DNA of 64,000 nt from an uncultured bacterium (lineage in GTDB: Bacteria > Elusimicrobiota > Elusimicrobia > Elusimicrobiales > Elusimicrobiaceae), in NCBI GenBank assembly GCA_949291365.1, contig CASEVJ010000003.1:109045-173044 (forward strand), read 5' to 3'. The position numbers were made by a program, and so were the translations under genes. Position 1 is the first letter of the stretch; every line of letters starts with the position of its first letter. Below the pieces are notes generated by a model. The model was not told the DNA's origin, searched no databases, and saw only the letters and a program-made list of their open reading frames with translations. Below are positions 1-8,182 of the stretch, piece after piece.

Positions 1-254
1 TAAACAGCAGGCCGCTGCCTGTAATAGGGTTTACTCTGTCACATGCCTGTTTTTTCTGGTATATGTGGGCCTTTCGCCACGAAATGGCCCCGCTGTATGG
101 GTGGCATGGCCGCACTTCTGACAATGCCATGTCTTCTTTTGGGCTGATTTTGTTGGCCTGGCTGGCGTTGGCAGTTGTTTATTTAACAAAAGTACTTCTT
201 CTGCCCAGCAAACACACTGCCCGCACCAAACGCCAAACGCGCCCATTCAAATAA
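1..254 (+). CDS. C-terminal part of an unidentified membrane protein (cut by left edge)
   Basis: The frame that starts at base 3 has no stop back to the window edge and ends with TAA at 252-254, giving about 83 residues. Two hydrophobic stretches are visible, one near VIGFTLSHACFFWYMWAF and one near GLILLAWLALAVVYLTKVLL, joined by a short polar loop and followed by a basic tail (HTARTKRQTRPFK). This is what the last two membrane segments of an inner-membrane protein look like. A terminator follows at 278. I do not recognise the family, and an internal ATG at 63 is a possible but less likely start. No function is assigned. Confidence 0.45.
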   Translation, partial: NSRPLPVIGFTLSHACFFWYMWAFRHEMAPLYGWHGRTSDNAMSSFGLILLAWLALAVVYLTKVLLLPSKHTARTKRQTRPFK

Positions 255-277
255 AGTGTTCCAACAATAACACAAAC

Positions 278-313
278 AAAACCCCGCTCGGTTGAGCGGG
301 GTTTTGTGTTAAA
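278..313. terminator. Bidirectional terminator, left copy of a 36-bp direct repeat
   Basis: CCCCGCTC-GGTT-GAGCGGGG stem-loop flanked by AAAA and TTTT, so it can work on both strands. It serves the membrane gene on plus and the AT-rich gene on minus, whose stop codon lies inside the repeat. The same 36 bases recur at 1212-1247 with one mismatch. Confidence 0.85.
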
Positions 314-1172
314 TTTCACTAGATTTTTTTAACAATTCAACAAGAATTTGCTCCTTTTCTCTGATTTCCTGCTCTGTTTTAAAAACAATTCTATATCTAT
401 TCCATCTCGAATCATAATCCATACAATTAAATCCTTTCTCTTCAAGCCAAGAATCCATTAATTCGGAATGAGGATAACGGATTTCTACTCTTAAAAGTTC
501 TTTCTTCGGACGAAAAATTACCCAGTTATCAACCAAGCCGCCTTTTTCTAATCCAATATAAAACTTATTATATTTAAGTTTAATATCTGAAGAAAATTTA
601 TGAATAAGGTTCAGTATATCATCCACTAATTTTACCGTTCTTTTTGTTGCATGGTTTTCCCAGTAATGTCTATCCGTTACTTCTTTTGTATCTTCGTCCT
701 CCCCTTCTAATCCTCTTTTAAATTCAGATAGTATAGTCGTGAAAATTAACGAAAAACTCTCCCCAACTTTAATGGCTTTCATCTGTATAGCAACTAGTGG
801 AATAGTATTATTAATCAGATTTAATACATTCAAAAAACGGCTTGTAATATCTTCAGCAATAACAACTGCACAATGTTCGTATTGGGGATAACGCTTTTTT
901 TCTATATCCCAATATTCGATAGTTCGTATTAAATGGCTTTCATCTAATTTTCCTAATTGGATTTCTACTTCATACCTTTTAACACAGTCTTGATCTTGTA
1001 ATAATAAATCCAAACGCCCTGCAGCTGGTTGCATTCTTTCCTTATCTTTTAGAATCAAATTTCCTAATCCCAAAATTCGCGGATCTTCAGCTATTCGTTC
1101 TTGAACCCATTTTTCATTAATGGTAGGATGATCTTTCAAACTTACAAATTCTGTCTTTACATATTTATCCAT
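309..1172 (-). CDS. PD-(D/E)XK-like nuclease-fold protein, AT-rich, probably acquired
   Basis: This is a 287-residue protein of unknown function. A candidate nuclease core is visible: GRLD with Asp55, then after 14 residues E-V-E-I-Q with Glu70 and Gln72, followed by a helix (ESHLIRTIEYWDIEKK). That spacing resembles restriction-endonuclease-like folds (NucS/DUF91 relatives), with Gln in the usual Lys position. The C-terminal part, from about residue 190, is lysine- and aromatic-rich and may be a separate DUF5655-like domain. I chose ATG 1172 over ATG 1190 because AGGGGG lies 5-6 nt before it. Base composition and codon use are far more AT-rich than in all neighbours, and the gene sits alone between two copies of one terminator, which suggests horizontal gain. 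Role unknown; a defence or DNA-processing nuclease is only a guess. Confidence 0.6.
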   Translation of the reverse strand: MDKYVKTEFVSLKDHPTINEKWVQERIAEDPRILGLGNLILKDKERMQPAAGRLDLLLQDQDCVKRYEVEIQLGKLDESHLIRTIEYWDIEKKRYPQYEHCAVVIAEDITSRFLNVLNLINNTIPLVAIQMKAIKVGESFSLIFTTILSEFKRGLEGEDEDTKEVTDRHYWENHATKRTVKLVDDILNLIHKFSSDIKLKYNKFYIGLEKGGLVDNWVIFRPKKELLRVEIRYPHSELMDSWLEEKGFNCMDYDSRWNRYRIVFKTEQEIREKEQILVELLKKSSEI

Positions 1173-1211
1173 AACTACCCCCTTTAACACTAATTATACA
1201 TATTTACCACA

Positions 1212-1247
1212 AAAACCCCGCTCGGTTGAGCGGGGTTTTGGGTTAAA
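1212..1247. terminator. Bidirectional terminator, right copy of the 36-bp direct repeat
   Basis: Same CCCCGCTC-GGTT-GAGCGGGG hairpin as at 278-313, 35 of 36 bases identical. On minus it ends the etfB-etfA transcript, 9 nt past the etfA stop. Confidence 0.85.
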
Positions 1248-1255
1248 GGAAAGCA

Positions 1256-2458
1256 TTATTTGGCTTTGGCTTTCTTTACGGCGTCCACCACTTTGGGAAG
1301 CAGCTGCCGCGCATCGCCCACAAAGCCGTATTTGCATACGTTAAAGATAGGGGCGTTGGCGTCTTTGTTCACCGCGATAATCACATCGCTGTGTTCCATA
1401 CCCACAATGTGCTGCACCGCACCGGAAATACCGCACGCCACATACAGCTTGGCCGCTACGGTAACCCCGGACTGGCCGACCTGTTTTTCTTTGGGTTTGA
1501 GCCCCAGGTCAATGGCCGCGCGGGAAGCGCCCACGGCACCGCCCAGCTCGGCAGCCAAGTCGTCTAGCATGGCAAAGCCCGCGGCGTCTTTCATACCGCG
1601 TCCGCCGGCTATGACCACTTCGGCCTCGTCCAGTTTATCCTGGGCAGAGGTTTCATCAAAATGTTTGCTGATAATGCGCACCTTTCCGGCAGCGGCAGGC
1701 ACGGCAATGGTTTCACTCACGATTTGGGCCATACTGCCCGGGCGGGTGAGCACTTTTTTAAACACGTTCGGGCGCACGGTGGACATTTGGGGCCGGTAGT
1801 CCGGGCATTTAATGTCTGCCATAATATTGCCGCCGAAAGCAGGACGGGTCTGGATTAACAGACCGTCGGCAATAGACAAGCCCGTGCAGTCCGCGGTCAA
1901 GCCCACAAACAATTCAGAGGAAATACGCGGCGACAAATCACGTCCAATGTACGTAGACGGATAGAGCACCACGCTGGGGCTGTATTTTTTAATCAGCGTC
2001 ACCATCGCATTGGCATAGGCAGTGGTGTTATAGTCGTGGTAAGCCGGGCCGTTTACGGCGTAAATTTTGTCGGCTCCATAAGAGGACAGCTCCGCAAAAT
2101 ATTTTTCCACTCCGTCGCCAATCACCACGGCGCACAGCTCTTCGCCCAACTGGTCTGCCAGTTCGCGGCCTTTGGACAAAAGCTCAAAGCCCACCGGGCG
2201 TACCTTTTGGGTTTTGCCGTCATCAGAAATTTCAATAAAGGCCCACACGCCTTTATAGGCGGAAAGGTCTTTTTTGGCACTGGCCGCGCCGGCCGCCGGC
2301 AAAGACAGCGCTTTGACCGGGCAGACGCTCACGCACGCGCCGCACATCGTGCAGCTGCTGTTGGGCACCGCTTTGCGGTTAACCAAGGAGAGCGCCCCAA
2401 ACGGACACGCGGCTACGCACTTGCCGCAACCGACACAATTAGAAGCTACTTGAATCAT
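1256..2458 (-). CDS. etfA: Electron transfer flavoprotein alpha subunit with N-terminal 2[4Fe-4S] ferredoxin domain
   Basis: EtfA (400 aa) pairs with EtfB and carries electrons between NADH, ferredoxin and an acyl-CoA dehydrogenase. Residues 1-50 form a two-cluster ferredoxin: Cys8, 11, 14, 18 and Cys36, 39, 42, 46 in CxxCxxCxxxCP spacing. The rest is the usual EtfA, with the FAD-binding C-terminal domain marked by GASRAAIDLG, QVGQSGVTV, YVACGISGAVQHIVGM and NKDANAPIF. Plain EtfA is about 320 aa; ferredoxin-fused forms are known from anaerobes such as the caffeyl-CoA reductase of Acetobacterium. The start overlaps the etfB stop by 4 nt (ATGA), so the two are translationally coupled. Soluble cytoplasmic complex with the dehydrogenase upstream is inferred. 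Confidence 0.93.
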   Translation of the reverse strand: MIQVASNCVGCGKCVAACPFGALSLVNRKAVPNSSCTMCGACVSVCPVKALSLPAAGAASAKKDLSAYKGVWAFIEISDDGKTQKVRPVGFELLSKGRELADQLGEELCAVVIGDGVEKYFAELSSYGADKIYAVNGPAYHDYNTTAYANAMVTLIKKYSPSVVLYPSTYIGRDLSPRISSELFVGLTADCTGLSIADGLLIQTRPAFGGNIMADIKCPDYRPQMSTVRPNVFKKVLTRPGSMAQIVSETIAVPAAAGKVRIISKHFDETSAQDKLDEAEVVIAGGRGMKDAAGFAMLDDLAAELGGAVGASRAAIDLGLKPKEKQVGQSGVTVAAKLYVACGISGAVQHIVGMEHSDVIIAVNKDANAPIFNVCKYGFVGDARQLLPKVVDAVKKAKAK

Positions 2459-3243
2459 TTGACAAAACTCTCCTTTTTCAAAATTTCCACAAATTTAGCG
2501 GCCATTTCCTCGGCAGAGCCGGAAATCATTTCCCCTTTGGCTCTGGCTGGCGGCGGGAAAATGCGAGACACCCGCGTAGGGGAGCCCTCCAGCCCCAGTT
2601 TATGCGGGTCGGCTCCGATTTGGGCCGCCGTCCAAATGAAAATTTGCTTATCCTGCGCTTTGTGTGCCGCCAGGAAAGACGGATATTTGGCTACATAATC
2701 CACCGGCATGGTCATGGTAATAAGCACCGGCAGGTCGGCCTGCATAATCTGATGTCCGCCTTCAATGAGTTTTTTGACCACGGCATGTTGGCCGTCGCTG
2801 TCTACGCTGTCGCAGAATGTAATCTGCGGGATACCCAGGTGGTAAGCAATACCGGGGCCAGTTTGGGCGGTATCCCCGTCAATAGCCATCTGCCCGCAGA
2901 GGATTAAATCATACTGACCGATTTTTTTAATTGCCGTAGCCAACGCATAAGAGGTAGCCCAGGTGTCAGAACCGGCAAAAGCACGGTCTGAAAGCAATAC
3001 ACCTTCGTCCGCGCCCAAAGCCAATGCCAAGCGCAATACAGCCACCGCCTGGTTGGGGCCCATAGACAGCACAGTTACTTTGGCGCCCGTTTTGGCTTTA
3101 ATGGCCAGGGCTTTTTCCAGCGCGTAATGGTCGTAAGGATTTAAAATGCTGGGCACGCCGGCACGGATTAGGGTGCCGGTTTTCGGATCCACCTTGACTT
3201 GGGTGGAATCGGGTACTTGTTTAATGCATACGATAATGTTCAT
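2455..3243 (-). CDS. etfB: Electron transfer flavoprotein beta subunit
   Basis: EtfB (262 aa, normal length) begins MNIIVCIKQVPDSTQVKVD and has the family signature around GLPQITFCDSV / VDYVAKYPSFLAA with the nucleotide-binding stretch GQMAIDGDTAQTGPGIAYHLGIP. In bifurcating complexes EtfB holds the FAD that takes electrons from NADH. A good ribosome site, AAGGAAAG, lies 4 nt before ATG 3243. It is the middle gene of the acyl-CoA dehydrogenase-etfB-etfA operon, 9 nt after the dehydrogenase stop and overlapping etfA by 4 nt. Confidence 0.95.
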   Translation of the reverse strand: MNIIVCIKQVPDSTQVKVDPKTGTLIRAGVPSILNPYDHYALEKALAIKAKTGAKVTVLSMGPNQAVAVLRLALALGADEGVLLSDRAFAGSDTWATSYALATAIKKIGQYDLILCGQMAIDGDTAQTGPGIAYHLGIPQITFCDSVDSDGQHAVVKKLIEGGHQIMQADLPVLITMTMPVDYVAKYPSFLAAHKAQDKQIFIWTAAQIGADPHKLGLEGSPTRVSRIFPPPARAKGEMISGSAEEMAAKFVEILKKESFVK

Positions 3244-3252
3244 GGTCTTTCC

Positions 3253-4893
3253 TTATGCTTTAAAAGTTTCTCTGAGTTTGGCAGACACCAAGTCTTCGTC
3301 CTCAATCAAACCGGTCATTTTTTCTTCAATGCCGATTAAGTTGACGCCGGCGGACAAGTCTTGCGCAGAGGCGGCGCCTACGCCCAAGATGAGCTTCATG
3401 CCTTCGGTGGCAATCTTAAATGCGCTCAAGCGCGCATTGACGCGCGACATAATCTTAAGCGTGTTCAAGTCAAAGCGGCTGCCTTCGGTCACACGGCCTT
3501 CGGCGCATTCACGCGCGAAAACAGCGGCCACTTCGGCTTCGCTGATCAAATCGCCCAACATAAATGTAATATATTGGTGGCGCGTGAGTTTCTGCGCGCG
3601 GCAGTCTTCCAGCACGCGGGCCAAAGCACGGAAGCCCAAAGCCACACTGTCGGCGCCCACATCGGGGTGCTGGGCGTGAATGGCTTCAAACTCTTCTGCC
3701 TGTTTAATGTAATACTGACCGCGGGTCTTGAGGTGTTCCTGCCAGCGTCCGCGGAAGATGGTCATCTCCAGCACTTCGCTGGTGCCTTCGTAAATGCAGG
3801 TAATTTTGACGTCGCGTTTGATTTTCTCCACCGCAAATTCTTTGGTATAGCCAAAACCGCCCATGGCCTGGATAGCGTCTTCAGCGGCTTTGTTGCCTGA
3901 TTCGGTGGCATAAAGTTTGGCAATAGCGCCTTCGGTAGCCAAGCCGTGATTGTTGACTTCCAGCTGTTTAGCCGTCCAGTCAATATAGGCGCGGGCCGCT
4001 TCAAAGCGCACATAATGCGGGGTAATCAGCTTGAGCATAAAACCCTGCTTCTGCGCCAGCGGGCCGCCGGCCTGAATGCGCTGCTGGGCATAGATTAAAG
4101 CGGTTTCTACCGCTTCTTCGCCGCCGCCCAAACCGAAGGCCGCCACCATTAAGCGCGTATAGCCGAATACGGCCTGCGCCTGCAGGAAGCCTTTGCCTTC
4201 TTCTAAACCAATTAAATTTTCTGCCGGCACATACACTTCATCAAAGGCCAAACCGGCGGTATTGGACAAGCGAATGCCGTGTTTGTCTTCGTGTGCGTCC
4301 TGCGTAAAGCCGGGGGTGCCTTTTTCCACGATAAACCAGCTCGGGCCGCCCGGGGCCAGTGCCAGCACCGTGTAAATATCGGCTACGCCGCCGTTGGAAA
4401 TCCACATTTTGCTGCCGGTAATTTTGTAGCCGACGATTTTGCCGTCCTTTTCCACCCGGTCGGCACGCGTGCGCAAAGACACCAGGTCAGAGCCGGCGTC
4501 CGCTTCCGTGGCGCCGTAAGCGACCAGCTTGTTTTCGTGCGCAATTTTTTGGAACCATTTGGCTTTTTGCTCCGGGGTACCGCCTACGTTAATCGGGTCG
4601 CTGCCCAAGAAAGTGGCAAATACGCCGGTGGCAATGCCCAAGTCTATGCGGGCCAGCTGTTCACACACGCGGTAAATTTCCGTGGTCTGCCCGCCGAGGC
4701 CGCCGTACTCTTCCGGAATAAGCAAAAGATGCACGCCCAGCACGTCATGGTCGTACATCTCTTTTAAAATATCTAGGGGAATTTCGTTCTTCGCGTCATG
4801 CTGACGAATGAACTCATGGGAAATCCTGTTCTTGGCATATTGCTTCAAACTGTCCAACATCAGGTTCCTGGTAGTCAGGTCATTTTTTGCCAT
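3253..4893 (-). CDS. Acyl-CoA dehydrogenase (butyryl-CoA dehydrogenase-like) with C-terminal extension
   Basis: FAD enzyme of 546 aa that oxidises acyl-CoA or, in fermenters, reduces enoyl-CoA. Visible family marks: YGATEADAGSD and KMWISNGGVADIYTV (FAD and substrate region), GYTRLMVAAFGLGGGEEAVETA, IQAMGGFGYTKEFAVEK and IYEGTSEV, whose Glu is the catalytic base. The core ends near residue 395; the remaining about 150 residues form a helical extension that ordinary short-chain dehydrogenases (about 380 aa) lack. ATG 4893 was chosen because GGAG precedes it and homology starts at MAKNDLTTRNL; a 32-residue upstream extension has no support. It heads the operon with etfB and etfA, so the Etf is its partner. 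Substrate is inferred, not shown. Confidence 0.88.
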   Translation of the reverse strand: MAKNDLTTRNLMLDSLKQYAKNRISHEFIRQHDAKNEIPLDILKEMYDHDVLGVHLLLIPEEYGGLGGQTTEIYRVCEQLARIDLGIATGVFATFLGSDPINVGGTPEQKAKWFQKIAHENKLVAYGATEADAGSDLVSLRTRADRVEKDGKIVGYKITGSKMWISNGGVADIYTVLALAPGGPSWFIVEKGTPGFTQDAHEDKHGIRLSNTAGLAFDEVYVPAENLIGLEEGKGFLQAQAVFGYTRLMVAAFGLGGGEEAVETALIYAQQRIQAGGPLAQKQGFMLKLITPHYVRFEAARAYIDWTAKQLEVNNHGLATEGAIAKLYATESGNKAAEDAIQAMGGFGYTKEFAVEKIKRDVKITCIYEGTSEVLEMTIFRGRWQEHLKTRGQYYIKQAEEFEAIHAQHPDVGADSVALGFRALARVLEDCRAQKLTRHQYITFMLGDLISEAEVAAVFARECAEGRVTEGSRFDLNTLKIMSRVNARLSAFKIATEGMKLILGVGAASAQDLSAGVNLIGIEEKMTGLIEDEDLVSAKLRETFKA

Positions 4894-5003
4894 GGGGTAT
4901 ATCTCCATTACAATATATATAAAGTAATGATACCATTTTCCGGGGCAGCGGGGCAAAGCGGATTTCCCCTCCGGACGCTGCCCCGCCAAATACGGCTGAT
5001 ATT

Positions 5004-5021
5004 TGCTAAAATGAATGTATG
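5004..5021 (+). promoter_or_regulatory. Extended -10 promoter of cdsA, predicted leaderless start
   Basis: TGC-TAAAAT, hexamer at 5007-5012, followed by 6 nt and then ATG 5019. No Shine-Dalgarno fits. Transcription starting about 7 nt past the hexamer would begin at the start codon. Confidence 0.6.
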
Positions 5022-5837
5022 CTACTTCCCCGTATTTTAACCGCCGTCATCGGCGTACCTGTTATTTTAGCCGCCATTCACTTCGGCGGCGTGATTTACA
5101 TGGCCTTTACGGCCTGTGTCATCTTGCTGTGTTTGTATGAATACGGCCTGGTGCTGACCGCCGGTAAAAAACCGGTACATATGCTTTCGCTCATGTTTTT
5201 TGGGCTGCTGATGGCGGTAGTGGCTGTGTTGGGCCGGGCCCAGCTGCCCGCCCTGGAATTGCCGGATAATTTGTATCCTTTTTCTATCAGTGTTGTTATT
5301 TTCGGCGTGCTTTTTGTAGAAGTATTAACGCCGCGCCGCAGCTGGGAGCGTGTAGCCAATACCTTTACGGGCATTTTCTTAATCCCTTGGTCTTTGGCAC
5401 ACCTCATTAATATACGCGATATTGCCCAATACGGCGAATATCTGACGCTGTTTATGATTATCACCGTATGGGTATGCGATACGGGGGCCTATTTTACGGG
5501 CCGCTTTTTAGGCAAACATAAACTCAATCAGGAAGTCAGCCCCAAGAAAACCTGGGAAGGCGCCATTGGCGGTACGTTGCTGGCGGTGGGCGGGGCTCTG
5601 CTGATGAGACATCTGTTTTTGCCCACTTATTTAACCGTGATGCAAGCCATTTGGCTGGGGCTGTTGGTGGCGGTGGTGGGGCAGGTATCCGACCTGGCCG
5701 AATCCGTCATCAAACGCAGCACCGGGGTAAAAGATTCTTCCCACCTGCTGCCCGGACACGGCGGTTTTTTAGACCGGTTTGATTCTTACTTGCTGTTGGC
5801 GCCCGTATTTTACTATGTAGTCCTGTATACCTTATGA
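5019..5837 (+). CDS. cdsA: Phosphatidate cytidylyltransferase
   Basis: CdsA (272 aa) makes CDP-diacylglycerol from phosphatidate and CTP in the inner membrane, the branch point of phospholipid synthesis. The protein has about seven to eight hydrophobic segments and the CdsA signature near residues 225-255: SDLAESVIKRSTGVKDSS followed by LLPGHGGFLDRFDS. ATG 5019 lies 6 nt after a -10 box with no ribosome site, so the mRNA may be leaderless. It is the first gene of cdsA-dxr-rseP-ispG-proS and overlaps dxr by 4 nt. The uppS and frr genes that often precede cdsA in bacteria are absent here; the divergent neighbour is the acyl-CoA dehydrogenase. Confidence 0.96.
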   Translation: MLLPRILTAVIGVPVILAAIHFGGVIYMAFTACVILLCLYEYGLVLTAGKKPVHMLSLMFFGLLMAVVAVLGRAQLPALELPDNLYPFSISVVIFGVLFVEVLTPRRSWERVANTFTGIFLIPWSLAHLINIRDIAQYGEYLTLFMIITVWVCDTGAYFTGRFLGKHKLNQEVSPKKTWEGAIGGTLLAVGGALLMRHLFLPTYLTVMQAIWLGLLVAVVGQVSDLAESVIKRSTGVKDSSHLLPGHGGFLDRFDSYLLLAPVFYYVVLYTL

Positions 5838-7030
5838 AAAATATCATTGTGTTGGGTTCTACCGGCTCTATCGGCACCTCTGCGCTGGACGTTATCGGGC
5901 GGCTGGGGCCGCAGTACCGCGTGCTTGGCATGAGCGCCAACCGCAATACTGAGCTTTTTATTAAGCAAGTGCACACCTTTAAGCCGCGCTTTGCCGCCGT
6001 GTTAGACGCCGCCAGCTATGAAATTTTAAAAACCCAAATGCCCCGGGGCACCCAGCTGCTGCCGCCGGACATGGACAGCTTGACTTTTCTGGCGTCACTG
6101 CCTTCGGCGCATTTAATCATCAACGGGCTGGTGGGAGCAGTTGGCTTTCAGCCGCTTATTGCCGCCATTAAAGCAGGCAAAACTATTGCTTTAGCCAACA
6201 AAGAGCCCATGGTCATGGCCGGCCAGACCGTCATGCAGGAATGTAGACGCTGGAAAGCAACCATTATCCCGGTGGACAGTGAGCCCTCTGCCATCTTCCA
6301 ATGCATGGAAGAAACCGATGCCAACAACTACGACCGCGCCAATGAATCTATCTCTCGCGTATTTTTGACCGCTTCCGGCGGGCCGTTTGCCCAGCGCAAA
6401 AAGGCGCTCTCCACGGTTACTCCGGCTGAAGCGCTTAATCACCCGCGCTGGAAAATGGGCAAAAAAATTACCATTGATTCTGCAACGCTGATGAACAAGG
6501 GCTTTGAAGCCATTGAAATCATGAATTTGTTTTCACTTCCGCAGGAAAAGGTGCAAATCGTCATTCATCCGCAGTCATTAATTCATTCCGCGGTAGAATA
6601 TGTGGACGGGGCTATCTTGGCGGAAATGAGCGAGCCGGACATGCGCATTCCCATTCAATACGCCATTACCTATCCCAAGCGTATGCCCAGCCCGGTCAAA
6701 CCGCTTAATCTGTTCCAGGCGCAAAAGCTGGAATTTTTTGAGCCGGACTTTGACCGCTTCCCCTGCCTGGAGCTGGCATTGGCGGCACAGGCCAAGGGCA
6801 GCATTTTCCCGGCTGTGTTAAGTGCGGCCGATGAGGTGGCGGTGGACGCGTTTTTAAAGGAGCGCATCAAATTTACCGACATTCCCAAACTCATTTACAG
6901 CGTGCTCAAAGAAACCTATGGCCGCGCCGGACGCGTCACGCTTAACCAAGCGGCCGAAGCCGACGCCTGGGCGCGTGAAAAAGCCCTGGTAAACCTGGCG
7001 GAAAAGAAATACAAAAAAGTCATTTTATAA
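5834..7030 (+). CDS. dxr: 1-deoxy-D-xylulose 5-phosphate reductoisomerase
   Basis: DXR (398 aa) converts deoxyxylulose phosphate to methylerythritol phosphate with NADPH, the first committed step of the MEP isoprenoid route. Seen: NADPH loop GSTGSIGTSALDVI at residues 8-21, ALANKEPMVMAG, the metal motif VDSE (Asp150 and Glu152 in E. coli numbering), HPRWKMGKKITIDSATLMNKGFE cut by its catalytic Glu, and HPQSLIHS. One oddity: the motif reads DSEPSAIFQ where the family has DSEH; the His is Pro here. Its start overlaps the cdsA stop by 4 nt. ispG, a later step of the same pathway, is two genes downstream. Confidence 0.95.
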   Translation: MKNIIVLGSTGSIGTSALDVIGRLGPQYRVLGMSANRNTELFIKQVHTFKPRFAAVLDAASYEILKTQMPRGTQLLPPDMDSLTFLASLPSAHLIINGLVGAVGFQPLIAAIKAGKTIALANKEPMVMAGQTVMQECRRWKATIIPVDSEPSAIFQCMEETDANNYDRANESISRVFLTASGGPFAQRKKALSTVTPAEALNHPRWKMGKKITIDSATLMNKGFEAIEIMNLFSLPQEKVQIVIHPQSLIHSAVEYVDGAILAEMSEPDMRIPIQYAITYPKRMPSPVKPLNLFQAQKLEFFEPDFDRFPCLELALAAQAKGSIFPAVLSAADEVAVDAFLKERIKFTDIPKLIYSVLKETYGRAGRVTLNQAAEADAWAREKALVNLAEKKYKKVIL

Positions 7031-7039
7031 GGGGTAATT

Positions 7040-8182
7040 ATGTTATTGTCCATTGTTGCTGTAATTGTAGTGCTCAGCCCGATTGTGATTATTCACGAGT
7101 TTGGGCATTTTATTGCCTGCCGTTTAACTGGCATAGGGGTAAAGGAATTTTCTTTCGGTTTTGGCAAAATACTGTGGCACAAGAAATCCTCCAAAGGCAC
7201 CGACTTCCAAATCCGCGCCATTCCCTTTGGCGGCTTTGTAGAGCCCGAAGGGCAAATGTTCCAGGAAGATGACGCCAAAGAAGCCCCCAACCCCAGTGAA
7301 TTTGCCGCCAAAAAATGGTATGCCAAGTTTTTTATGGTGGTTAACGGGGCCTTGTTTAACTATATACTGGCGGCTGTTATCTTTACCGGGCTGATTTATG
7401 TAAAAGGCATGCCGGAAACAGACCCTACCCTGCTGCCCGCACAAATTGGCACCGTCGTGCAAGACTATCCGGCCGATAAAGTAAAATTACAGCCAGAAGA
7501 CATTATCCTCTCTATCAACGGGCAGCCCACCGCCAACTGGCAGGAGCTCACCCAAGCCATTCAAGAGCGAAAAGGGGACTTGGCTTTAGAGGTGCAGCGG
7601 GGAGAAGAAACCCTGTCCGTCACCGTCAAAGACAGCGACTTTTTAGCCGACAAACCCACCCTCTTGGGCATTGCCGTTTATCCGCAAATGAAAAAAGTGG
7701 GCTTTTGGGCTTCAGCCGGGCTGGGCATATACCAGTGCTGGTACTGGACAAAATTTTCTTTGCAGTCCATCTGGCAAAGCATTTCCCATAAAAAAGCCCC
7801 GGAAGTAGCCGGCCCTATCGGCATTGTTAACATTATCCACCAGTCTGTGCACCGCAGCTTGCTGGATTTTATATTCTTAATTGGCATGCTTTCGCTGGCG
7901 GTAGGCATGTTTAACCTCTTTCCCATTCCCATATTGGACGGCGGCTATGCGCTGGTATATCTGTGGGAAGGGCTGACGGGCAAACTCCCCTCCACCAAAA
8001 ACATTATGCGTGCTGCCAATGTGGGATTTTACTTATTAATGCTGCTGGTGGTGTACGCTTCGTACTCGGATATTAAACGTATTTTCTTTAAACCCAAAAC
8101 CGCCGTCGCCGCCACGCAAACCGCCGGTGAAACGGCACAACAGACGCAGACGGACAAACCCGCCGCGCAAGAAGGCAACTAA
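7040..8182 (+). CDS. rseP: RseP-type site-2 membrane metalloprotease (M50)
   Basis: Zinc protease of the inner membrane (380 aa) that cuts transmembrane segments of regulators such as anti-sigma factors. The zinc motif HEFGH is at residues 19-23 in the first membrane segment, a single PDZ domain spans about residues 125-200, and the third ligand motif FPIPILDGG ends near residue 302 between the last membrane segments. E. coli RseP has two PDZ domains; one is usual in many other phyla. The last about 30 residues are an Ala/Thr/Gln-rich tail without known role. Shine-Dalgarno AAGGGG precedes ATG 7040. It shares 1 nt with ispG (TAATG). The natural substrate cannot be told from the window. Confidence 0.93.
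   Translation: MLLSIVAVIVVLSPIVIIHEFGHFIACRLTGIGVKEFSFGFGKILWHKKSSKGTDFQIRAIPFGGFVEPEGQMFQEDDAKEAPNPSEFAAKKWYAKFFMVVNGALFNYILAAVIFTGLIYVKGMPETDPTLLPAQIGTVVQDYPADKVKLQPEDIILSINGQPTANWQELTQAIQERKGDLALEVQRGEETLSVTVKDSDFLADKPTLLGIAVYPQMKKVGFWASAGLGIYQCWYWTKFSLQSIWQSISHKKAPEVAGPIGIVNIIHQSVHRSLLDFIFLIGMLSLAVGMFNLFPIPILDGGYALVYLWEGLTGKLPSTKNIMRAANVGFYLLMLLVVYASYSDIKRIFFKPKTAVAATQTAGETAQQTQTDKPAAQEGN

Noticed and set aside
278..1247. Insertion sequence with the 36-bp repeats as termini
   Set aside because: The repeats are direct, each is a complete terminator, and no transposase is encoded; kept only as an acquired-gene hypothesis.
1260..4767. Long open frames antisense to etfA, etfB and the acyl-CoA dehydrogenase
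   Set aside because: They are products of GC-rich third codon positions, have no ribosome sites and no recognisable domains, while the minus-strand genes are clear families.
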